Below, piece by piece: positions 1 to 4,682 of a stretch of 8,228 nucleotides of DNA. Source of the DNA: JBCCFK01 sp965262315. GTDB lineage: Bacteria; Actinomycetota; Acidimicrobiia; Acidimicrobiales; UBA8592. The DNA lies in NCBI GenBank assembly GCA_965262315.1, contig CBDHFJ010000103.1, positions 1 to 8,228 on the forward strand, read 5' to 3'. Under the pieces are notes generated by a model. It was given only the letters and a program-made list of their open reading frames with translations. It had not been told where the DNA came from and did not search any database. The position numbers and the translations under genes are program-made. The number at the start of each line of letters is the position of its first letter. Within the stretch, counting starts at the first letter, position 1.

Positions 1-852
1 GACGGTGCACGGATCCGCTCCCACAGCAGTCGTCTCAACGACATCACCCCGCGCTTCCCCGAGCTCGACGGTCTGGCGGGCGCCCTCGCCGTCGACGCCG
101 TGCTCGACGGCGAGCTGGTGGCACTGGGCGACGATGGCCTGCCCAGCTTCAGCCGACTCCAGGGTCGCATGCACCTGGATCGGCCGTACGACATCGCCCG
201 GAAGGCGGAGACCATCCCCGTGGTCTACGTGTTGTTCGACGTGCTGGCCGTGGACGGCACCGAGACCCTGTCGCTGCCGTACGACCAGCGGCGTCGCCTC
301 TTGGAGCAGCTGGTCGAGCCCGGCACCGCGTGGCAGCTGGCCAGCGTGCACGACGACGAACCCGAGGCACTCTTGCAGGCGGTGGTCGACCGCGGCATGG
401 AGGGCCTCGTGGCGAAACGAACCGGCTCCACCTACCAGCCCGGAGCCCGGTCGCCAGACTGGGTCAAGGTCAAGCCGAGACGCCGTCAGGAGCTCGTGGT
501 GGGCGGCCTGCTGTCGGGCGAGGGTGGGCGCGCCGGCTCGGTGGGTGCCGTGCTGGTCGGGCACCACGACGCCACGGGCCTCCGCTTCGCCGGCCGGGTC
601 GGCAGCGGCCTCACCGACCCCGAGTGCCGGGCGCTGCTCGAGCTGACACAACCCGCTGCGCGTTCGCCGTTCGTCGACGCGGTACCGTCGGTCCCCGGCC
701 GCACGATCACCTTCGTCGAACCGGACCTGGTGGTCGAGGTCGCCTTCGGTGAGTGGACACCGGACGGCAACCTGCGCCACCCCGTCTACCTGGGTCGTCG
801 CCCCGACGTCGATCCCGCCCACGTCCCTCGAGAGCCGGACCCCAGCCCATGA
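1..852 (+). CDS. ATP-dependent DNA ligase, end-joining (LigC/LigD ligase domain) type, 5'-truncated
   Basis: The reading frame is open from base 1 to TGA at 850-852, giving 283 residues, so the gene starts outside the window. The first residues, DGARIRSH, are the tail of ligase motif I (KxDGxR). The nucleotidylated lysine itself therefore lies just upstream and cannot be seen. Motif III is DGELV (nt 106-120), motif IV is MEGLVAKR (nt 397-420) and motif V is WVKVKP (nt 460-477). The C-terminal OB-fold part ends with an FVEPDLVVEVAFGEWT...LRHPVYLG block typical of the ligase domain in bacterial non-homologous end joining. Such enzymes use ATP to adenylate themselves and seal 5'-phosphate/3'-OH nicks in DNA. 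No polymerase or phosphoesterase domain follows, so it is either a stand-alone LigC-like ligase or the C-terminal module of a larger LigD; the missing 5' end decides which. The stop overlaps the next start (ATGA), suggesting translational coupling. Confidence 0.9.
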   Translation, partial: DGARIRSHSSRLNDITPRFPELDGLAGALAVDAVLDGELVALGDDGLPSFSRLQGRMHLDRPYDIARKAETIPVVYVLFDVLAVDGTETLSLPYDQRRRLLEQLVEPGTAWQLASVHDDEPEALLQAVVDRGMEGLVAKRTGSTYQPGARSPDWVKVKPRRRQELVVGGLLSGEGGRAGSVGAVLVGHHDATGLRFAGRVGSGLTDPECRALLELTQPAARSPFVDAVPSVPGRTITFVEPDLVVEVAFGEWTPDGNLRHPVYLGRRPDVDPAHVPREPDPSP

Positions 853-1298
853 CCATCACCGATCACGACGAGGGCATCGCGGCCGGTGCTGCGCCAGGCC
901 GCAATGTGGGAGACTCGTGGACAGTGGGGCGCGACGATCAGATCCAACTCGAGCTGCCGGCATCGCCCGAATACGGCCGCGTGGCTCGCATCGCGGCTGC
1001 ACATCTGGCGCTCCGCCGCGGGTTCTCCCTCACCGAGATCGACGACCTCCGTCTGGTGATGGACGAAGCCGCGGTGATGCTGCTCGAAGCCGGGCGCAGC
1101 GACGAGCGCCTGGACATCACCTACTCGGTCAACGCGGACACGGTGTCCGTCGATGCCAGGATCGTCTCCGCACGCCAGGTCCCGCTGTCGACCGAACGGG
1201 TCGAGCGGTTCTCGGAGCTGGTGGGCGAGCTCATCGACGAGTACACGATCGACGCCGCCGAGCGCCGACTCACCCTGACCAAGACGCGCGTCGGCTGA
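849..1298 (+). CDS. RsbW-like anti-sigma / ATPase-fold regulatory protein, degenerate
   Basis: This 149-residue cytoplasmic protein starts at ATG 849, which shares ATGA with the ligase stop; the frame is open further upstream but that overlaps the ligase. Residues 33-75 (LELPASPEYGRVARIAAAHLA, then GFSLTEIDDLRLVMDEA) match the N-terminal part of RsbW/SpoIIAB-type HATPase domains, which bind sigma factors or phosphorylate anti-anti-sigma proteins. The N-box normally reads DEAxxNAxxH. Here it reads DEAAVMLLEAG, without the Mg-coordinating Asn, and no glycine-rich ATP lid is evident. Kinase activity is therefore doubtful, and a protein-binding or degenerate role is more likely. No sigma factor or anti-anti-sigma gene is visible nearby. 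It converges on dut with a 5-bp gap, so the two transcripts probably overlap. Family assignment is fairly confident; function is inferred. Confidence 0.72.
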   Translation: MTITDHDEGIAAGAAPGRNVGDSWTVGRDDQIQLELPASPEYGRVARIAAAHLALRRGFSLTEIDDLRLVMDEAAVMLLEAGRSDERLDITYSVNADTVSVDARIVSARQVPLSTERVERFSELVGELIDEYTIDAAERRLTLTKTRVG

Positions 1299-1303
1299 TC
1301 AGG

Positions 1304-1738
1304 TCAGCGACCGGTGTGGCCGAAGCCGCCGGCGCCCCGCTCGGAGTCGGTGAGCTCGTCGACCTCGACGAAGGTCACCTGCTCGACGCGTTGGATGACC
1401 AGCTGTGCGATGCGCTCGCCTCGACTGATCACGAAGTCCTCGTCGGGGTCGGTGTTGATCAGCAGCACCTTCAGCTCACCGCGGTACCCACTGTCGATGA
1501 GGCCGGGTGTGTTGAGGCACGTGACGCCGTGCTTGGCGGCGAGCCCGCTCCGCGGCTGGACGAAACCTGCGTACCCCTCCGGGATCGCGACGGCGAGCCC
1601 GGTCGGGACCAGGGCACGGCCTCCACCCGCCGGCAATGTCAGGTCCTCTGCCGCCAGCAGGTCACATCCCGCATCGCCGGGTTTGGCGTACGCGGGAAGG
1701 GGGAGGTCGGGGTCGAGTCTCTTCACGGGCAGGTCCAC
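1304..1738 (-). CDS. dut: dUTP diphosphatase (trimeric dUTPase)
   Basis: The 144-residue length is usual for homotrimeric dUTPases, which hydrolyse dUTP to dUMP and pyrophosphate. This keeps uracil out of DNA and supplies dUMP for thymidylate synthesis in the cytoplasm. All five family motifs are present in order: AGCDL (residues 23-27), PRSG (62-65), GLIDSGYRGE (79-88, with the catalytic Asp and the uracil-binding Tyr), RGERIAQLV (106-114) and the glycine-rich C-terminal arm RGAGGFGHTGR (134-144). Motif 5 has His where many homologues have Ser (GFGSTG), a tolerated variation. The start is GTG at 1738-1736, exactly 6 nt after a TAGGGT -10 hexamer and with no Shine-Dalgarno, so the mRNA is probably leaderless. 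It is divergent from orn across about 109 bp and convergent with the RsbW-like gene. Confidence 0.96.
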   Translation of the reverse strand: MDLPVKRLDPDLPLPAYAKPGDAGCDLLAAEDLTLPAGGGRALVPTGLAVAIPEGYAGFVQPRSGLAAKHGVTCLNTPGLIDSGYRGELKVLLINTDPDEDFVISRGERIAQLVIQRVEQVTFVEVDELTDSERGAGGFGHTGR

Positions 1739-1744
1739 GCTCGC

Positions 1745-1750
1745 ACCCTA
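1745..1750 (-). promoter_or_regulatory. -10 hexamer of leaderless dut promoter
   Basis: On the minus strand TAGGGT lies 6 nt before the dut GTG start. TANNNT-N6-RTG is the usual geometry for actinobacterial leaderless transcripts, with transcription starting at or next to the start codon. No convincing -35 hexamer was found upstream. Assignment is by spacing and lack of a ribosome binding site. Confidence 0.55.
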
Positions 1751-1833
1751 ACCATGCGCGCCGAACGGCGGCGGCACCCGGGCAGGGTGGCTGGACATCG
1801 GCTCCGACTCGCCTGCTGGTCCTTCCCGCTCGT

Positions 1834-1839
1834 TAAGGT
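1834..1839 (+). promoter_or_regulatory. -10 hexamer of orn promoter (leaderless or nearly so)
   Basis: TAAGGT lies 8 nt before the orn GTG. There is no Shine-Dalgarno, so the transcript probably has a 0-2 nt leader. It faces away from the dut promoter in the 109-bp divergent region (1739-1847), which holds nothing else recognisable. No clear -35 element is seen. Confidence 0.45.
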
Positions 1840-1847
1840 GGGTCGCC

Positions 1848-2409
1848 GTGCTTGCCTGGATGGACCTGGAGATGACCGGCCTCGAGCCGGGCCGCCACGT
1901 CATCGTCGAGATCGCCACCCTGATCACCGGACGACGACCGTCCGAACTCGTGGCCGAGGGCCCCGACCTGGTGGTCCACGCCACCGATGCCCAGCTGGCC
2001 GAGATGGATGACGTGGTGATCGAGATGCACACCCGCAGCGGTCTCCTCGACCAGATCAAGGGGTCCACGCTGAGCCTCGAGGACGCAGGCGCCCAGACGC
2101 TCGCGTTCCTCCAAGCAGCACATTCCCGAGGCCCGCACCGTGCCGCTCTGTGGCAACTCGATCGGGACCGACCGCCGATTCCTGGCGCAGTTCCTGCCCG
2201 AGATCGAGAACTTCCTGCACTACCGGTCCATCGACGTGTCCACGGTGAAGGAGCTCGCTCGCCGGTGGCATCCCGCCACCGTGTCCAAGGCACCGTCCAA
2301 GGCGGGCGGCCACCGGGCCATGGACGACATCAAGGAGAGCCTCGCCGAGCTCCAGCACTACCGGGAGGCGTTCTTCCTCCTGCCGCCGTCGGAATCCTCC
2401 GGGGCCTGA
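1848..2409 (+). CDS. orn: Oligoribonuclease (DEDDh exonuclease), frame interrupted by one extra base
   Basis: Oligoribonuclease degrades 2-5 nt RNAs, including pGpG from cyclic-di-GMP turnover, to mononucleotides in the cytoplasm. Codons from GTG 1848 give MLAWMDLEMTGLEPGR (Exo I with Asp6 and Glu8) and a VVIEMHTRSGL segment, up to LAFL ending at 2111. The rest of the protein continues in the next frame from AAG 2113: KQHIPEARTVPLCGNSIGTD, then RRFL, YRSIDVSTVKELARRW and GHRAMDDIKES, the last holding the catalytic His and Asp. Removing one C from the pair 2111-2112 restores a 186-residue protein collinear with E. coli Orn (181). Read literally, the first frame runs on to 2420 as unrelated sequence and loses the active site. 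A base-calling or assembly error is the likeliest cause, since everything on both sides is well conserved. The metallo-hydrolase gene follows after 7 nt. Confidence 0.9.
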
Positions 2410-2416
2410 CCCGACG

Positions 2417-3512
2417 ATGACCGAGGACGCCAACCCCCGGCCCCGACGACAAGAGCAGGAACCGGCCACCGAAGAGGTCGACGAGGTCGCCCCCGGCGTG
2501 ATCCGGACCCAGCTGCCCATCAATCTCCCGGGGCTCGGTCACGTCAACTGCTACGTCATGGAGGACGAACGCGGCATCGCCGTGGTCGACCCCGGCCTGC
2601 CCGGCGAGGAGTCCTGGCGAGACCTCACCCACCGACTGAAACTGGCGGGCTACCGGACCGACGACATCCACACGGCGGTCATCACGCACTCCCACTTCGA
2701 CCACTTCGGTGGTGCGGCCCGCATCCAGGCCGAGACGGGGGCCGAGGTCGTCACCCACGAGAGCTTCTCGGTCACGTGGGGCGGCAAGGAGGTCGACCTC
2801 GAGGACGAGGACTCCAGCGCCTGGGTCGAGCTCACCGAGGAGGAGCAGGACGCGGAGATGGAACGCATCTTCGCCGAGCGCCTTCCCTGGGGGACCCAGC
2901 GCACCCGGCCCGACCAGGAGGCGTTGGACCGGATGAAGAAGATGGGCCGGTTTCGCGATCCCAGAGAGCGGACGCCCCGCCCCACGATGCGGGTCGAGGA
3001 CGCACAGGTGATCTCGCTGGCCCGACGAGAGTGGGTCGCCCCTGCACACCCCGGGCCACACCCACGACCATCTCTGCCTGTACGACCCCGAGCACGGCGT
3101 GATGTTCTCGGGCGACCACGTCCTCCCCACGATCACGCCCCACATCGGTGCCTTCACGCCCGACGTGGACCCGCTGCGAGAGTTCTTCGAGTCGCTGGAG
3201 AAGATGTACGCCTACGGCGACGTGACCACCGTGCTTCCGGCGCACGGCCATCCCTTCTCGGACCTGACCGGCCGGGCCGGCGAGATCGTCGAGCACCACG
3301 AGCACCGCCTCGACATCATCCGTGACGCCACCCGCAAGCTCGAACACGGCACCGTGACCGAGTTCATGCGGGTCATGTTCCGAGAGCGTTCCTGGGGCGA
3401 CATGGCCGAGAGCGAGACCTACGCCCACCTGGAGCACCTCCGAGTCCTGGGTGAGCTGCGCCGTGACGACCCCGAAGGGGTCGCCCACTACATCCCGGCC
3501 GACGACACCTGA
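2417..3512 (+). CDS. Metallo-beta-lactamase-fold hydrolase (LACTB2/glyoxalase II-like), frame interrupted by one extra base
   Basis: This is a zinc hydrolase of the MBL superfamily; the substrate cannot be told from sequence. It starts at ATG 2417, 7 nt after orn, so it is probably cotranscribed. Residues 89-99 carry the first metal motif HSHFDHFGG. An acidic insert (EVDLEDEDSSAWVELTEEEQ) follows. After W-V-A (codon 3038-3040) the frame must skip one base to continue as LHTPGHTHDHLCLYD, then FSGDHVLPTITPHIG and PAHGHPF, which supply the remaining His and Asp ligands. The C-terminal region (ETYAHLEHLRVLGEL) looks like the small winged-helix tail of LACTB2-type enzymes. Removing one C from CCCC at 3039-3042 gives 364 residues. 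Without the correction the protein loses its second half, including half the metal site. It is not a class B antibiotic beta-lactamase by overall pattern. A weak ribosome binding site suggests coupling to orn. Confidence 0.82.
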
Positions 3513-3541
3513 GGTCCACCGCCGTCCTGGTCCGGCCATCG

Positions 3542-3567
3542 CGCGCCCTTTTTGTGCCAGGGGCGCG
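3542..3567 (+). terminator. Possible stem-loop after the metallo-hydrolase gene
   Basis: CGCGCCC (3542-3548) and GGGCGCG (3561-3567) form a 7-bp stem around a 12-nt T-rich loop, 29 bp after the stop. The run of T lies in the loop, not after the stem, so it is not a textbook intrinsic terminator. It ends immediately before the TTAAT/TTGACA promoter elements and could insulate or overlap them. Confidence 0.3.
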
Positions 3568-3604
3568 TTAATCGCTTGACACCTTTTCGGCGGAGTGGTC
3601 CTCT
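3568..3604 (+). promoter_or_regulatory. Promoter of the whiB7 leader: AT-rich patch plus TTGACA -35
   Basis: A consensus TTGACA lies at 3576-3581. Exactly 3 nt upstream is the only AT-rich pentamer nearby, TTAAT (3568-3572). WhiB7 is known in mycobacteria to activate its own promoter with the principal sigma factor, its AT-hook gripping an AT-rich patch just upstream of the -35 box; the layout here fits. The -10 is not convincing: with 17-nt spacing it would be TCCTCT (3599-3604), far from TANNNT, which would fit an activator-dependent promoter. The start of transcription would fall near 3611. The -35 is seen; the WhiB7 link is inferred. Confidence 0.45.
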
Positions 3605-3691
3605 GGACCCCGCACGTCGCCTCCGGGCGTCGCGCACCGAAGAAGACCACCGTCGACCGGGCACGACCCCGGACCCCGACGCCGGACGCAG

Positions 3692-3697
3692 AAAGGA
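3692..3697 (+). promoter_or_regulatory. Shine-Dalgarno of the leader ORF
   Basis: AAAGGA lies 7 nt before ATG 3705. It is one of the few clear Shine-Dalgarno sequences in the window and decides the start of the 54-codon ORF, ruling out the upstream in-frame extension. Confidence 0.6.
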
Positions 3698-3704
3698 CAG
3701 GCAG

Positions 3705-3869
3705 ATGGATATTTGTGCACGCCAGCTCGGCGCCCACGCCAACTGTGTGTCCGCGCGCGCCCTCGCGACGAATGCCGCCATGTGGCATGCCGTGCGCACC
3801 GAGGGCATTCCGACCGTGGGCACCGGTTTCAAGCCCTACGACCAGCGGCCGAAGGAGAGGCTCCCCTAG
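3705..3869 (+). CDS. Leader ORF (uORF) upstream of whiB7, 54 residues
   Basis: ATG 3705 to TAG 3867-3869 encodes MDICARQLGAHANC...KPYDQRPKERLP. I recognise no family. It is hydrophilic, with cysteines at 4 and 14, a basic proline-containing C-terminus and no membrane segment. Coding is supported by the Shine-Dalgarno and by G/C at the third position in most codons; the first few codons (GAT ATT TGT GCA) are unusually AT-rich at position three. The position, between a promoter and an intrinsic terminator ahead of a WhiB7-type gene, matches the regulatory uORF described for whiB7/wblC in mycobacteria and Streptomyces. There, slow translation of the uORF stops the terminator from forming. The peptide ends Leu-Pro-stop; C-terminal proline is known to slow release, as in the TnaC leader peptide. 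The act of translation is probably what matters, but an independent small-protein role cannot be excluded. Confidence 0.65.
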   Translation: MDICARQLGAHANCVSARALATNAAMWHAVRTEGIPTVGTGFKPYDQRPKERLP

Positions 3870-3885
3870 ATCTGCAAGACAGATC
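3869..3885 (+). promoter_or_regulatory. Hairpin overlapping the uORF stop codon
   Basis: GATCTG (3869-3874) and CAGATC (3880-3885) pair perfectly around the loop CAAGA. The first G is the last base of the uORF TAG. A second copy of CAGATC sits in the terminator (3920-3925), so the GATCTG arm has two mutually exclusive partners. A ribosome at the stop codon would cover this arm. Confidence 0.5.
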
Positions 3886-3908
3886 GAAACGGAGAGAAAA
3901 GCTCCCGA

Positions 3909-3945
3909 GGCCGCCGGATCAGATCCGGCGGCCTTTCTCGTTTTT
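3909..3945 (+). terminator. Intrinsic terminator (attenuator) between uORF and whiB7
   Basis: GGCCGCCGGA (3909-3918) and TCCGGCGGCC (3924-3933) form a perfect 10-bp GC-rich stem with loop TCAGA, followed by TTTCTCGTTTTT (3934-3945). This is the only hairpin with a real T-tract in the window. It lies 40 bp after the uORF and about 90 bp before whiB7, with no gene ending in between other than the uORF, so it should stop transcription before whiB7 unless relieved. This is the expected position for the whiB7/wblC leader attenuator. Confidence 0.88.
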
Positions 3946-3960
3946 CGCCCGCCTTCTGCC

Positions 3961-3979
3961 CGGGTCCGACGGTGACCCG
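3961..3979 (+). repeat. Small inverted repeat between attenuator and whiB7
   Basis: CGGGTC (3961-3966) and GACCCG (3974-3979) form a 6-bp stem with a 7-nt loop, without a T-tract. It lies about 50 bp before the whiB7 start and could be part of the leader fold. No separate -10/-35 pair is visible in 3946-4032, so whiB7 probably depends on readthrough from the leader promoter. Confidence 0.3.
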
Positions 3980-4017
3980 AACACACGTCCATCCAGCAAC
4001 CACCCATGACGACACAC

Positions 4018-4023
4018 AAGGAG
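4018..4023 (+). promoter_or_regulatory. Shine-Dalgarno of whiB7
   Basis: AAGGAG lies 9 nt before ATG 4033. It favours that start over the in-frame ATG 4006, which has no such element and would place this sequence inside the coding region. Confidence 0.65.
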
Positions 4024-4032
4024 CAGCGAACG

Positions 4033-4374
4033 ATGATCGCTTCGCTGGAAATCACAACCGAGAGCTGGCACGCACTGGCCCGATGCGCAACCGAGCCCGG
4101 CCTGGACAACGACGTCTTCTTCTCCGAGGAGCTGCAGGACATCGCTCAGGCCAAGACCATCTGCGCCGACTGCCCCGTCATCGCACCCTGCCTCGAGGGC
4201 GCGATCGAGCGGCGGGAGCCGTGGGGTGTCTGGGGCGGCCAGCTCTTCATGAACGGCAAGGTCCTGATGGTCAAGCGGCGTCGGGGCCGTCCGCCCAAGA
4301 CTCCTCGTCCCGAGGATCAGATGCCGGTCGTGCCAGTCCCCGAGCACCTGCAGGGGCTCCTGCGGACCGCCTGA
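4033..4374 (+). CDS. whiB7: WhiB-family transcription factor, WhiB7/WblC type
   Basis: This 113-residue protein would be an iron-sulfur regulator that binds the principal sigma factor and activates intrinsic antibiotic-resistance and stress genes. The four cluster cysteines are C18, C44, C47 and C53 (C-x25-C-x2-C-x5-C). The turn motif at residues 62-69 is EPWGVWGG, followed by QLFMNGKVLMVKRRRGRPPK, whose RGRP core is an AT-hook for the DNA minor groove. EPWGVWGG plus a C-terminal RGRP hook is the signature of WhiB7/WblC rather than WhiB1-WhiB6 types. The start is ATG 4033 on Shine-Dalgarno grounds; an upstream in-frame ATG (4006) would add nine residues. The tail after the hook (PEDQMPVVPVPEHLQGLLRTA) has no assignment. 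It is probably regulated by the attenuator and self-activated leader promoter upstream. The WhiB family is certain; the WhiB7 subgroup is likely. Confidence 0.9.
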   Translation: MIASLEITTESWHALARCATEPGLDNDVFFSEELQDIAQAKTICADCPVIAPCLEGAIERREPWGVWGGQLFMNGKVLMVKRRRGRPPKTPRPEDQMPVVPVPEHLQGLLRTA

Positions 4375-4392
4375 GACCAGGCATCTGCCTCC

Positions 4393-4444
4393 CGGTGAGG
4401 AGACCCGGGCAACGGCTTCACGCGAGCCCGGTCGCCCCTCACCG
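4393..4444 (+). terminator. Large stem-loop after whiB7
   Basis: The outer arms CGGTGAGG (4393-4400) and CCTCACCG (4437-4444) pair perfectly. An inner stem is formed by ACC-GGGC (4403-4410, one bulged C) and GCCCGGT (4426-4432) with a loop of about 15 nt. It starts 18 bp after the whiB7 stop and has no T-tract. It is probably a transcript-end or RNA-stability structure. Confidence 0.5.
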
Positions 4445-4452
4445 TTCACGAG

Positions 4453-4491
4453 CGCCCGAGCGTCGCCCCGACGGGGAGCGGCGCTCGGGCG
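4453..4491 (+). terminator. Second stem-loop after whiB7
   Basis: CGCCCGAGCG (4453-4462) and CGCTCGGGCG (4482-4491) form a perfect 10-bp stem. The 19-nt loop itself contains a short CCCC/GGGG pairing. There is no T-tract. It lies 8 bp after the previous hairpin, so the two would act in tandem. Confidence 0.55.
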
Positions 4492-4553
4492 GCAGGTGAC
4501 CACCATCGAGATCCGCACGGACGCCGACCCGGTGTCCGGCCAGAAATCTGTGC

Positions 4554-4672
4554 GATCGGAACCCTTTCGGGAATGGGGTCGTTGACACACTGTGTTTCAG
4601 CGACATCTCGTGTTTCGGAGGCGCTGCACACCTCCGGCACGGTTCCGATCCCCCGGTCGGGACCACTAGCGT
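4554..4672 (+). promoter_or_regulatory. Promoter/operator region of the thioredoxin-ccdA operon
   Basis: Several signals overlap. TTGACA lies at 4582-4587 without a good -10 at the right spacing. A 17-bp near-perfect palindrome, TGACACACTGTGTTTCA (4583-4599, one mismatched pair), overlaps that box and looks like an operator. GATCGGAACC (4554-4563) and GGTTCCGATC (4641-4650) are a perfect inverted repeat around it, and CGGAGG/CCTCCG (4616-4621/4631-4636) a smaller one inside. GGAAC (4558) is followed after 18 nt by GTT (4581), the layout of SigR-type thiol-stress promoters. TAGCGT (4667-4672) lies 10 nt before the ATG, so a second start with a very short leader is possible. Which of these is used cannot be decided from sequence. 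Confidence 0.45.
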
Positions 4673-4682
4673 CGTTTCTGCC

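Noticed and set aside
749..2011. 420-codon plus-strand ORF spanning four genes
   Set aside because: Crosses the ligase end, the RsbW-like gene and dut in a wrong frame; Arg-rich shadow with no motif.
2100..3050. Programmed +1 frameshifting in orn and the metallo-hydrolase gene
   Set aside because: Neither site has a slippery codon with good re-pairing, a stop codon in the A site, or a known recoding signal; extra C in short C-runs looks like sequence error.
2417..3512. Antibiotic beta-lactamase next to whiB7
   Set aside because: The HxHxDH hydrolase fold with an acidic insert and a LACTB2-like tail points to a housekeeping-type MBL hydrolase; no signal peptide.
4006..4032. Upstream ATG 4006 as the whiB7 start
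   Set aside because: No Shine-Dalgarno before it, and it would place the AAGGAG that serves ATG 4033 inside the gene.
2832..4142. 436-codon minus-strand ORF
   Set aside because: It lies antisense to the metallo-hydrolase, uORF, attenuator and whiB7, has no recognisable motif, and arises from high GC3 on the opposite strand.
3581..4580. Similar 20-mers ACC-TTTCGG...GGTC at 3581-3600 and 4561-4580 as a shared regulatory repeat
   Set aside because: 14 of 20 matches, with opposite placement relative to TTGACA; chance in GC-rich DNA is likely.
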